From assembly GCA_944390725.1 (NCBI GenBank), contig CALXQU010000004.1, positions 101,998 to 165,997 of the forward strand: 64,000 nucleotides of DNA. The letters are read 5' to 3'. Shown here piece by piece: positions 32,338 through 39,748 of this stretch. Each line of letters starts with the position of its first letter. The stretch's first letter is position 1. The notes under the pieces were generated by a model that saw only the letters and a list, made by a program, of their open reading frames with translations, was not told the DNA's origin and did not search any database. The stretch is from an uncultured Spirochaetaceae bacterium. GTDB lineage: Bacteria; Spirochaetota; Spirochaetia; Sphaerochaetales; Sphaerochaetaceae. The position numbers were made by a program, and so were the translations under genes.

Positions 32338-34328
32338 AATTCGAGGCCTACGGAGAACGATGACGCGAAGCTGCCTGCCCAGGAATCATAGCCCAGCCTG
32401 AGGCGCAGAGGCAGCTTCGCTGTCTTCATCAGCGAGAACGATGTCTGCAGCTGCACGCCGGCAGAGACGCTGAACTCGCTCCCGAGGAGCAGCATATCGC
32501 AATAGGCGCCGATCTCGCTGTCCTCGATGAAGAGCACGGAACCGACCGACGGCTCTCCCGGGATATCCCAGCCTGCATATATGCTGATCATGGTCGCATG
32601 CATGGCACCGGTACCGGAAACGCCCTTGTTATAGTAGTCCTCATTGGCGAGGATATTCGGGCTCAGGTAGCCATCCGCCTGGAAGAGAGGCACGCCGCCA
32701 AGGCCATCGGCAGCAATCCTGCTCTTCACGCCCAGCCTGAAGTAGAGCTGGTTATCAAGGGGCGGGATATCGAAGCGGAGATCTGCAGAGACCTGCACGA
32801 AATGCCTGATGGCGGCGAACTCGATGGTATCCGACGTAAGCATATACCCAGCCGATGCATCGATCCCCAGCCAGTCAAGCGGCCTGACATCGCCATCCAC
32901 GCCTGCCGTGATGACAAGCGCCTGCGGCCCTGTGAATCCCGTCCTGTATTCGAAGCTTTCATGGAAAGAGAGCCCATACCAGCTCTCATTGAGGATCATC
33001 AGGTCAAGGCCCTGCCTGCCATAGAGCTCAGGGATATACGGAGATTCCAGTATGAACTCCGCCTGCAGGTCGAGCGTGATCCTCATCAGCGAGAATGGAT
33101 AGAAGCCGACGAAGCCTCCTGCCATCGGCGCCGCGCTGACGGTATTTATCGTGTTGGTATCAAGCACGAATCCGACATCACCTCCGCCTTCGAACCAGCT
33201 GTTGCGGTATGAGTACCTGAAAGCGAGATTGCTGGCATCGGTAAGGTAGGAATCGCCTCCATCGAACGGGCCATAGTCGAAATCGGCGCTCAGGACATGG
33301 CTGCCCCTGGAAGGCGTCACGCGGCCGAAGCAGAGATTGCGCAGCGAGCTGTCCATCGCCTCCTTCATGGCATCCCGAGAGGGCTGCGGGAACGAATCGG
33401 CCGGAACGTCGATAAGCGCAATCGAATCGCTCCACATCGCGGTGCCTTCATAGCCGAGGACACCTATCTCATAGGCCTTGCTGAAATCCAGCGAGCCGTA
33501 GCCTGACGGATTGGTATTGACCCAGATGATGCCATCGCGCGACCTGATATCGGCGGCAGCGCGCTGCTTCACCGGTATCGAGAGGGCATCGGCATTCATC
33601 GGATTGAGGAGATTGGCCCCGGAATCATACCCGAACGCAGTCGAGAGCATGACGGTATCCGTATACTGGTAGGCGACATCAAGCGGCGCTGCTGTCGAGA
33701 TAGCGCTGTCTATGAGCAGATGGCCATTGTATTCGATGGGCGGGAAGATGGCAGGATAGGACATAGCAGCCACGGCAATGCGCGCGGCATTGCCTTCCGC
33801 TACCCTTACCTCCCTCTCGGTGACAAGGTCCTCGGCGATTACCATGACAGGTATGCGCAGGTCCTCCAGCAGGGTATCGCGGCCAAGGACAGCCTCGAAG
33901 AGGGCCTCAAGCGATGAGGTATTGAAGAATCCGCCCTCGACAGGCAGGGTGAGCCTAAGCACCGATGGGATATCCAGGCGTTCAAGGAAATGGGCTATAT
34001 CCTCAGGAGCGGCTCCTGCGGAATAGAGTATCGCTATGGGCGCCGATGCTGAGTTCGCGATGATGAAATCAGGCAGCATCGACTGCTCCTCAAGGTAATA
34101 GAGCACGCCGAGATGGGCAGATGCCGAAGCCCAGCTTCCCGTCATGACCAGTCCCAGGGGATCCCTCTGGCCTTCCGTACGCGCAAGGATCCTCTCCCTG
34201 AACCCCGCATCGCCGTATGTAATCACGGAATCCAGCGACAGCACCTGCGAATACACATCCTCCGCACCGAGGACCGGAACCAGCATCATCATAAGCAGCA
34301 AAGCACAAGCAATGAATTTCCTACCCAT
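32334..34328 (-). CDS. Patatin-like protein with C-terminal outer-membrane beta barrel, altered active site
   Basis: A 664-residue exported protein. A signal peptide (to about residue 22, ending V-L-G-A) precedes a patatin-like domain (about 45-260) and a long beta-rich region (about 330-664) that ends in F, as outer-membrane barrels do. PlpD-type phospholipases have this design. The patatin motifs are degenerate: the oxyanion G-G-G-x-R-G is replaced by M-T-G-S-W-A-S, the nucleophile elbow G-x-S-x-G reads A-N-S-A-S, and the D-G-[GA] motif reads I-D-S-A. Ser and Asp of the dyad remain, so activity is uncertain. The start is the ATG 7 nt after a TTGAAG-17-TAGGCT promoter. Confidence 0.85.
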   Translation of the reverse strand: MGRKFIACALLLMMMLVPVLGAEDVYSQVLSLDSVITYGDAGFRERILARTEGQRDPLGLVMTGSWASASAHLGVLYYLEEQSMLPDFIIANSASAPIAILYSAGAAPEDIAHFLERLDIPSVLRLTLPVEGGFFNTSSLEALFEAVLGRDTLLEDLRIPVMVIAEDLVTEREVRVAEGNAARIAVAAMSYPAIFPPIEYNGHLLIDSAISTAAPLDVAYQYTDTVMLSTAFGYDSGANLLNPMNADALSIPVKQRAAADIRSRDGIIWVNTNPSGYGSLDFSKAYEIGVLGYEGTAMWSDSIALIDVPADSFPQPSRDAMKEAMDSSLRNLCFGRVTPSRGSHVLSADFDYGPFDGGDSYLTDASNLAFRYSYRNSWFEGGGDVGFVLDTNTINTVSAAPMAGGFVGFYPFSLMRITLDLQAEFILESPYIPELYGRQGLDLMILNESWYGLSFHESFEYRTGFTGPQALVITAGVDGDVRPLDWLGIDASAGYMLTSDTIEFAAIRHFVQVSADLRFDIPPLDNQLYFRLGVKSRIAADGLGGVPLFQADGYLSPNILANEDYYNKGVSGTGAMHATMISIYAGWDIPGEPSVGSVLFIEDSEIGAYCDMLLLGSEFSVSAGVQLQTSFSLMKTAKLPLRLRLGYDSWAGSFASSFSVGLEF

Positions 34329-34335
34329 GCCTCTT

Positions 34336-34364
34336 AGCCTAAACCAAATATAGAGGGCCTTCAA
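34336..34364 (-). promoter_or_regulatory. Promoter of patatin/beta-barrel gene, leaderless type
   Basis: TTGAAG (34359-34364), 17 bp, TAGGCT (34336-34341), then 7 nt to the ATG on the minus strand. Confidence 0.5.
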
Positions 34365-34376
34365 TGAACCTTCATC

Positions 34377-34405
34377 TTGAAAATAAGAGGAAAATGAAAT
34401 AGATT
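34377..34405 (+). promoter_or_regulatory. Promoter of tRNA-Leu
   Basis: TTGAAA (34377-34382), 17 bp, TAGATT (34400-34405), 12 nt before the tRNA. Confidence 0.6.
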
Positions 34406-34417
34406 CTCACTATCATT

Positions 34418-34501
34418 GCCGATATGGCGGAACTGGTAGACGCAGTAGACTCAAAATCTGCCGGGGGCAACTCCATGTCGGTTCGATTCCGACTATCGGC
34501 A
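34418..34501 (+). tRNA. tRNA-Leu (anticodon CAA)
   Basis: A complete cloverleaf: acceptor GCCGATA/TATCGGC, D-arm GGCGGAACTGGTAGACGC, anticodon stem GTAGA/TCTGC with loop CTCAAAA, a class II variable arm, and T-arm GGTTCGATTCC. The long variable arm and CAA anticodon identify leucine. CCA is not encoded. Confidence 0.96.
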
Positions 34502-34531
34502 TTGATCTGCTAGGATCCAATCCTCAGCTTG

Positions 34532-34804
34532 TCAGCGGAACAGCTCGCTATGGCTACCTGTCCGGGAAAGCACCAGTATCAGGCTTCCTGCATCTATGCG
34601 GTATATCAGCAGCCAGTCAGGAGCTATATGGCATTCCCTCATGCCCCTGTATTCCCCTGTCAGCGCATGGTCCCTGTTCCTCTCGGGAAGCTTCTTCCCG
34701 TTTCTGAGCATGTCGATGATATCCAGAAGCGGCGATATATCCCTTGCCCTGCTGATTTTCCTGTAGTCCTTCCTGAACTGCTTCGTAAGGAAGATATCAA
34801 GCAT
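34532..34804 (-). CDS. YafQ-family (RelE superfamily) toxin
   Basis: A 90-residue mRNA interferase of the YafQ type, which cleaves mRNA on the ribosome when free of its antitoxin. The residues known to matter in E. coli YafQ are all recognisable: C-H-I-A-P-D-W (the His, Asp and Trp group), G-S-H-S-E-L-F at the C-terminus (His and Phe), and the E-Y-R-G-M-R-E strand. It overlaps the antitoxin gene by 8 bp and lies just beyond tRNA-Leu, a frequent site for such cassettes. Confidence 0.93.
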   Translation of the reverse strand: MLDIFLTKQFRKDYRKISRARDISPLLDIIDMLRNGKKLPERNRDHALTGEYRGMRECHIAPDWLLIYRIDAGSLILVLSRTGSHSELFR

Positions 34805-35057
34805 CGAGTGCCGCCTTCAGGTCCTCCATGGTCTTGTACGGCCCTTCCAGATCCTTCAGGTTCATCGCATCGGATACTGCCTGCATAGTCTCCCTGCTCG
34901 GCACTCTCGTGACTGCGAAAGGGATGCCCTCCATAGCAACGGCCTTCCTGAGGAAAAGCGTGCATGCGGTAGTCATATCCATCCCCAGATCCCTGAACAG
35001 AGCGGATGCCTCCTCCTTGAGGGCTCCGTCAACCCTGATTGTGATCGTGCTCATCAT
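34797..35057 (-). CDS. DinJ/RelB-family antitoxin
   Basis: An 86-residue antitoxin with an N-terminal ribbon-helix-helix (S-T-I-T-I-R-V-D, then L-K-E-E-A-S-A-L-F-R-D-L-G-M-D-M-T-T-A) that binds DNA as a dimer and a C-terminal tail that neutralises the toxin. F-L-R-K-A-V-A-M-E-G-I-P-F is the DinJ signature. The ATG is 8 nt after GGAGG; a GTG three codons upstream is less likely. Antitoxin-first order and overlap with the toxin are typical, and autoregulation is expected from the family. Confidence 0.93.
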   Translation of the reverse strand: MMSTITIRVDGALKEEASALFRDLGMDMTTACTLFLRKAVAMEGIPFAVTRVPSRETMQAVSDAMNLKDLEGPYKTMEDLKAALDA

Positions 35058-35467
35058 ACCAATCACCTCCGTACATACAATGTTACTACATCATTAATAC
35101 AAATACAAATCCATTCATATTATCATGCCTCCTGCTACACAGGCAGATTGCGGCTGGAAGGCAATCCTGCAGCTGCTGGGCCCTCATGTCATGACAGTAG
35201 GTATTCCAAGGCTTATTTTCTTCCCGCTATCCTTCGCCCCCCCCGATAGAAACTGAGCTCTTTCCCTTACCTATATAGGCATTGCCATCCTATAAGCCGG
35301 CAGAAGGAGAAAATCGTACAAACAGTTCTTTACAACAATCACATCATATCAGAGGTAAGCACTGCAACTCCCTCAAGGGTCTTTCACCCTCTAGCAATGA
35401 ACCATGCCAGTAACATTAAGAAAAGGGAGACACCGAAGCATCTCCCCATAAAGCGTAATCCGGATAA
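35058..35467. other. Intergenic region without a recognised gene
   Basis: About 410 nt between the antitoxin start and the end of a lipoprotein gene. It includes the antitoxin's upstream region, a C8 run (35237-35244) without promoter boxes in the expected places, and the lipoprotein terminator. No ORF or RNA structure of note was recognised. Confidence 0.6.
35420..35446 (-). terminator. Intrinsic terminator of the third lipoprotein gene
   Basis: On the minus strand GGGAGATGC-TTCG-GTGTCTCCC forms a 9-bp stem (two wobble pairs) capped by a TTCG tetraloop, followed by TTTTCTT. Confidence 0.85.
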
Positions 35468-36643
35468 CTAGTTACTGCCCTGGGCTGTCAATGCATAGAC
35501 ATCACCAAACGGCACTTCAGTTCCCTCGTACGTGACAGTACCGGAAGCTTTATCCAGGTCTGCCACCTGCGTAACCGTAAGCATCGTACCGGTGATTTCC
35601 TGGTTCAGCGGATTCTCGATTGTGATACCTGTTCCCTCTTCATAATCTGCAAAGACAGTCAACGGTATTTCAACATCGAGGCCGAGCTTGCACACAGGCT
35701 GGTCATCTCCCTTCTTCACATCAAGCGAACCTGCTGAAGCAACGGTGATAGAATCGAATTCAACATATGTGTCTTTATCTTTTATATACTCGTCATATGC
35801 ATAGACAGCACTGAAATCAACTGTCATATTGACTGTCCCCTTGTACTGGCACTGGCTTTCATCTGTGAAGATTCTTGAATTCATCGTATTGGATGTTACA
35901 GCCATGCTCAAGGACATTGGTGCATAAACTTCCTCAGGCAATGAAAGCACCGTATCTACAATAAAACCAAGGTTTCCAAGAGAGGATTTCAAAGTTGGGG
36001 CAATAAGCACCTTTATAATTTCTGCAAAGTTTGCTGTATCAAGAGAGTGTGCAGTAACGGCAAAAGCATAATCGCCATAGGTTACAGGTTCTGTTTTCTC
36101 GATTACATCACCAAGAACGATATCAAGCTTCTCTGAAATCTCTCCGAAGATTGTATTAATGCTTGAAACTAATGGAAGTATATTATCCTTAATTGCATCC
36201 TTTAGACTGGAACCGCTTTCCACACTAGTGGAGATTTTATCAAGGGCCTCCGCAGTTACCGGCATATCAGTTCCCGCGAAGGCAATAAGTGTATCCAAGG
36301 CATTGGCTAAATCAGTTGATGTAATTGAGCTATCGCTGATTGCATTCACGACTGTTTTCAATGCAGCAATCTCATCTGCATATTCAGTCTGGACAGTCTC
36401 ACCTGCGGCAGCAACATAGGCTGTCAACAGATTCTTGGCGAGAGGATACAGCTTATCATCATAATCGATTGCATCGATGTATTCCGCGGCAGCCTTAGCG
36501 GCTTCATCAGCCGTTACAGCAGGTTCTGACGGCACCCATGGCCCTCCTCCGATGACCGGCGGCAGCGGGCCATAGTTGTAGCAGGATGCGAAAAGAAGCA
36601 CAGCAGCAAGAGCAAAGGCAGCTGCTTTCCTGATGGATTTCAT
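35468..36643 (-). CDS. Putative lipoprotein, phase-variable promoter
   Basis: A 391-residue predicted lipoprotein of unknown function: MKS-I-R-K, hydrophobic stretch and lipobox L-F-A-S-C (cysteine about 21). A Pro/Gly-rich linker (Y-G-P-L-P-P-V-I-G-G-G-P-W-V-P) is followed by a helical Ala/Asp-rich part (about 45-190) and a beta-rich C-terminal half. It is not clearly homologous to the two lipoproteins near 1-3 kb, but its promoter has the same TATATT box adjoining a long G run. Composition is AT-richer than neighbours. Ribosome site AAGGAGG. A surface-exposed antigen is inferred. Confidence 0.8.
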   Translation of the reverse strand: MKSIRKAAAFALAAVLLFASCYNYGPLPPVIGGGPWVPSEPAVTADEAAKAAAEYIDAIDYDDKLYPLAKNLLTAYVAAAGETVQTEYADEIAALKTVVNAISDSSITSTDLANALDTLIAFAGTDMPVTAEALDKISTSVESGSSLKDAIKDNILPLVSSINTIFGEISEKLDIVLGDVIEKTEPVTYGDYAFAVTAHSLDTANFAEIIKVLIAPTLKSSLGNLGFIVDTVLSLPEEVYAPMSLSMAVTSNTMNSRIFTDESQCQYKGTVNMTVDFSAVYAYDEYIKDKDTYVEFDSITVASAGSLDVKKGDDQPVCKLGLDVEIPLTVFADYEEGTGITIENPLNQEITGTMLTVTQVADLDKASGTVTYEGTEVPFGDVYALTAQGSN

Positions 36644-36670
36644 ACGAATTCCTCCTTGTTTATTGTCGTA

Positions 36671-36702
36671 AATATACCCCCCCCCCCGTTGTTTCTTGTC
36701 AA
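36671..36702 (-). promoter_or_regulatory. Promoter with G tract in the spacer (lipoprotein)
   Basis: Minus strand: perfect TTGACA (36697-36702), a 20-bp spacer made of 9 nt plus 11 G, then TATATT (36671-36676). Eight G would give the optimal 17 bp, so gain or loss of G should tune transcription. Confidence 0.75.
36677..36687. repeat. Homopolymer tract C11 (G11 on minus)
   Basis: Eleven consecutive C on the + strand, inside the promoter spacer of the lipoprotein gene. Confidence 0.95.
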
Positions 36703-36903
36703 TATTTATCTCTCTTTCTTGTTGCAGGTCACTGCAATAGGACCAATACAGCTAACGTGGCCCGCAAAGATACAGGACATAGACAAATCATTTAATACAA
36801 AGCAAATACGTTGGATAGTCAAATATCACTAGATAGCATGGGAACGCCAAATGGCTATTATTCGCTTTTGATTCCGGCTATCAGGCAGTGCTACGCTCGG
36901 GCC

Positions 36904-37545
36904 ATGGAGAACTGGCTCAACACGCATATATCGCTGCCGGTATACAGCAGCATCTCACTTGAGAAGGAGAACGCCTATTCGCACCTTGCAGGCCTCCTGC
37001 TTGCGCTGCTTGGCTTCATATGGGTAATCGCCGTGGAGGGAATCAATCCCGGCATGGCGGTATTCGCCGCATCGAATGTCATCATGTACGCATCCTCGTT
37101 CCTGTACCACCAGCTTCCCACAGGTGCGCTCAAGCGCCTGATGAGGATAATGGACCACTCATCGATCTATATCCTCATAGCGGGATCGTACACCCCCGTA
37201 CTGCTCTATATGGGGACGCCGCTTGCATATGGATATGCAGCAGGTATGTGGATAGCCGCGCTCCTCGGCATATTCCTCACCACGAAATACTGGGGGAAGC
37301 TCTATGTCCTCCATATAGCGCTCTATGCCGCCATGGGATGGTCGATCCTCTCGGTATGGCCGCAGGTCTACCCGCTCCTTCCCGATGGGCTCTTCCCGTA
37401 TCTCATAGCAGGAGGGATCACCTACACTTCCGGGATCCTCTTCTACGGCATGAAGCGGATTCCCCATAACCACTTCATCTGGCATCTCTTCGTGCTTGCC
37501 GGGAGCATCATCTTCTTCGCAGGCTATGCCATATTCCTCATCTGA
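36904..37545 (+). CDS. Hemolysin III family (PAQR-like) membrane protein
   Basis: A 213-residue protein with seven hydrophobic segments, in the hemolysin III/YqfA group of the PAQR superfamily; the biochemical role in bacteria is unsettled. Conserved polar motifs are present: S-S-F-L-Y-H-Q-L-P (Ser and His), M-D-H-S-S-I-Y-I-L-I-A-G-S-Y-T-P, and the C-terminal H-N-H-F-I-W-H. These residues form the metal site in homologues. The start at M-E-N-W-L was chosen because TTGATT-18-TACGCT ends 6 nt upstream and the family starts shortly before helix 1; longer in-frame readings from 36811 are possible. Confidence 0.88.
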   Translation: MENWLNTHISLPVYSSISLEKENAYSHLAGLLLALLGFIWVIAVEGINPGMAVFAASNVIMYASSFLYHQLPTGALKRLMRIMDHSSIYILIAGSYTPVLLYMGTPLAYGYAAGMWIAALLGIFLTTKYWGKLYVLHIALYAAMGWSILSVWPQVYPLLPDGLFPYLIAGGITYTSGILFYGMKRIPHNHFIWHLFVLAGSIIFFAGYAIFLI

Positions 37546-37569
37546 GGCGATAAGGGGTATCCTGTCTGC

Positions 37570-38034
37570 ATGAAGACCAATGCGATGAGGATACTCGAAA
37601 GCCTCGGAATCGGGTACAAGGTGCATACATACAGCTTCGATGAGGACCATCTGGATGCCATCCATGCCGCAGAGAGCGCAGGGCTCCCGCTGGAACGGGT
37701 ATACAAGACGATAGTCATGCAGAACCAGGCCAGGGAGACATTCGTCTTCTGCCTGCCTGCCGAAGCCGAGGTCTCGCTCAAGAAAGCCAGGGCCCTCACG
37801 GGATCTAAGGAGATAGACCTGATAAAGCTCACCCAGCTCCTGCCGCTGACAGGGTATATCAGGGGCGGATGCTCGCCCCTGGGCATGAAGAGGAAGTTCC
37901 CCACCTTCATAGAGGAACTAGCGACGCTGGAGGAAACGATCTTCGTCAGTGCAGGCCAGCGCGGGGTGCAGCTCGAGCTGAGGCCTGAGGACCTGGCAAG
38001 GGCTGCCGATGCCCGCTTCGCCGACTTCACCTGA
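37570..38034 (+). CDS. YbaK-type Cys-tRNA(Pro) deacylase
   Basis: A 154-residue trans-editing enzyme of the YbaK/EbsC family that hydrolyses mischarged Cys-tRNA(Pro). The family pattern is clear: V-Y-K-T-I-V-M-Q (with the lysine), F-V-F-C-L-P-A-E-A-E-V, G-Y-I-R-G-G-C-S-P-L-G-M-K, and I-F-V-S-A-G-Q-R-G-V-Q-L-E-L. TATCCT ends 6 nt before the ATG and no ribosome site is visible. The stop overlaps that of the convergent nitroreductase gene by 8 bp. Confidence 0.93.
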   Translation: MKTNAMRILESLGIGYKVHTYSFDEDHLDAIHAAESAGLPLERVYKTIVMQNQARETFVFCLPAEAEVSLKKARALTGSKEIDLIKLTQLLPLTGYIRGGCSPLGMKRKFPTFIEELATLEETIFVSAGQRGVQLELRPEDLARAADARFADFT

Positions 38035-38548
38035 TCCTGACTACCATCCCCTCCCTGCGCGGCTTGGCAGGTGCCACTTCCTTAGGATAGCCGAGTATGC
38101 AGATGCCGACGCCTTTCCAGCTGCCTTCGATGCCCCATTCCCCCAGCAGGGCCCTGCCCTCCTCCGTCTCGAACATCTCATAGCATCTGTTGATCCAGCA
38201 GGAACCGAGCCCCACGGCATGGGCTGCGTTGAGCATATTGTCCATCACGCATGACCCGTCCTGCAGCCAGTTGGCATCAGCTGCATCGACAAGGACCACG
38301 ACTGCGGTCGGAGCGCCGTAGAACGGATCGGAATCGGCATGCATGACAGCTGCATTCATCCTGGAGAGTTTCCTAAGCGTCCCGGGTTCCTGTACCGCGA
38401 CGATCCTGCATGGCTGCCTGCCCATCGCCGATGGCGCATATGTCCCTACCTCGAGGACGGCCTCGAGCTCATCATCGCCGATCTGCTGCGGAAGATAGCT
38501 CCTGCAGCTCCTCCTTCCCTTCATCGAACTGAGAACTTCATTATCCAT
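38027..38548 (-). CDS. Nitroreductase family protein
   Basis: An FMN-dependent NAD(P)H oxidoreductase (173 residues) of the nitroreductase superfamily, substrate unknown. FMN-binding landmarks: R-R-S-C-R-S-Y at the N-terminus, Y-A-P-S-A-M-G-R-Q-P near residue 40, and G-L-G-S-C-W-I-N in the middle; G-I-C-I-L-G-Y-P-K-E ends the fold. TATCAT on its strand ends 6 nt before the ATG, again without a ribosome site. Confidence 0.93.
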   Translation of the reverse strand: MDNEVLSSMKGRRSCRSYLPQQIGDDELEAVLEVGTYAPSAMGRQPCRIVAVQEPGTLRKLSRMNAAVMHADSDPFYGAPTAVVVLVDAADANWLQDGSCVMDNMLNAAHAVGLGSCWINRCYEMFETEEGRALLGEWGIEGSWKGVGICILGYPKEVAPAKPRREGMVVRIR

Positions 38549-38554
38549 ACCCTG

Positions 38555-38560
38555 ATGATA
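38555..38560 (-). promoter_or_regulatory. -10 box of nitroreductase gene, leaderless type
   Basis: TATCAT on the minus strand followed by CAGGGT and the start codon. Confidence 0.45.
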
Positions 38561-38616
38561 AGCCCTGCTTCAGCATGATTCCAGAATTTCCGCCAAAGGA
38601 TTAGAATCGTGGCAGT

Positions 38617-39462
38617 ATGAAAAGCGCGCTAATCGATGTCGGAGGCGGCATGAGGGCTGTCTACGGTGCCGGGATCTATGACTACCTGATGGATAACGGG
38701 CTCTTCCCCTTCTCATTTGGAATCGGGGTATCGGCAGGAGCTGCCGACCTTGCCACCTATTTCGCCCGCCAGCGGGGAAGGGTGCTGCGCTTCTATACGG
38801 TATATCCCGGCAGGAAGGAATACATGGGCCTCTGGCCATTGCTCCGCCACGGGACATTCATGAACCTGCGGTATATCTATGAGGAGCTGTCCAATCCCGG
38901 CAAGGAGGACCCGTTCGATGCCGATGCCTTCCTTGCCGCGAAGGAGGATATGGCCTTCGTCGCGACCGATGCAGCTACCGGCAGGCCGCTGTACTTCCCC
39001 AAGGAATCGCTGCGGAAGGGAGACCTGAGGGTCCTTGAGGCATCCTCCGCGCTACCTGTCGCCTGCAGGCCGATAGAGCTGGGAGGCAGCCTCTGCTACG
39101 ATGGCGGCATCACGGACCCCATACCCTACATGAAGGCCTTCGAGATGGGCGCCGACAAGGTGGTGGCCATACTCACCAAGCCGCGCCATTTCCACCGCGA
39201 GCCGGGAAAGGACAGGTGGATTGCCGATGCGATATCCAGGAAATACCCGGAAGCCGGCCGTGCGATGGCACTGCGCGCGGAGACATACAACCGCCAGCTC
39301 GACGGGATGGAGCGCTACGAGAAGGAAGGGAGACTCCTGGCCATAGCCCCTGATGACACCTGCGGCGTGACCACGCTCAGGCACAGGCATGATGATATCA
39401 TGCGGCTGTACGGGAAAGGGTATAAGGACGCTGAGAGGATAATGCCGTTCCTGCAGGCATGA
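38617..39462 (+). CDS. Patatin-like phospholipase, cytoplasmic
   Basis: A 281-residue patatin family hydrolase (YjjU/RssA-like) with an intact Ser-Asp dyad: oxyanion loop D-V-G-G-G-M-R-A-V-Y-G-A-G, nucleophile elbow G-V-S-A-G (about residues 38-42) and Y-D-G-G-I-T-D-P-I-P for the catalytic Asp. No signal peptide, so it probably acts on membrane lipids from inside. TAGAAT lies 9 nt before the ATG. It is unrelated in layout to the barrel-linked patatin near 33 kb, whose active site is altered. Confidence 0.9.
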   Translation: MKSALIDVGGGMRAVYGAGIYDYLMDNGLFPFSFGIGVSAGAADLATYFARQRGRVLRFYTVYPGRKEYMGLWPLLRHGTFMNLRYIYEELSNPGKEDPFDADAFLAAKEDMAFVATDAATGRPLYFPKESLRKGDLRVLEASSALPVACRPIELGGSLCYDGGITDPIPYMKAFEMGADKVVAILTKPRHFHREPGKDRWIADAISRKYPEAGRAMALRAETYNRQLDGMERYEKEGRLLAIAPDDTCGVTTLRHRHDDIMRLYGKGYKDAERIMPFLQA

Positions 39463-39466
39463 AGAC

Positions 39467-39489
39467 AGCCGGTCCTATCGGAACCGGCT
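39467..39489 (+). terminator. Hairpin after patatin gene
   Basis: AGCCGGT-CC paired with GG-AACCGGCT around a TATC loop, directly after the stop codon and before the oppositely oriented tRNA-Pro. No U tract. Confidence 0.5.
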
Positions 39490-39498
39490 GCTATGAAG

Positions 39499-39571
39499 TC
39501 GGGCAGAGAGGATTTGAACCTCCGACCCCTTGGTCCCGAACCAAGTGCGCTAGCCCCTGCGCTACTACCCG
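39499..39571 (-). tRNA. tRNA-Pro (anticodon CGG)
   Basis: Cloverleaf on the minus strand: acceptor CGGGTAG/CTGCCCG, anticodon stem CTTGG/CCAAG with loop TTCGGGA, T-arm GGAGGTTCAAATCCTCT. CCA is not encoded. Confidence 0.95.
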
Positions 39572-39582
39572 AAGCTTTAGCG

Positions 39583-39611
39583 AGTATACTTTCTTTGGCC
39601 TGCCTTGTAAA
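39583..39611 (-). promoter_or_regulatory. Promoter of tRNA-Pro
   Basis: TTTACA (39606-39611), 17 bp, TATACT (39583-39588) on the minus strand, 12 nt before the tRNA. Confidence 0.75.
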
Positions 39612-39689
39612 CAGCTTATCGGGAAATTCCCTGATGTCACCCCGCCGGCATAATCCCCATATTGGACGGAATTATCCATCAGCATGTTG

Positions 39690-39718
39690 TTGACACATTC
39701 ATTTCCAAACGTCAAAAT
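39690..39718 (+). promoter_or_regulatory. Promoter of the acyl-CoA synthetase gene
   Basis: Perfect TTGACA (39690-39695), 17 bp, CAAAAT (39713-39718). The same hexamer pair and spacing are used by the tRNA-Asp promoter at 63.9 kb. Confidence 0.7.
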
Positions 39719-39748
39719 GCAGGTGATATCAAGATTTGGAGGAAAAAC

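Noticed and set aside
34329..34364. TTG start upstream for the patatin/beta-barrel gene
   Set aside because: It coincides with the -35 box; the ATG at 34328 begins a proper signal peptide.
35237..35244. C8 run as a third contingency tract
   Set aside because: It is short, has no TATATT box beside it and no gene starts nearby.
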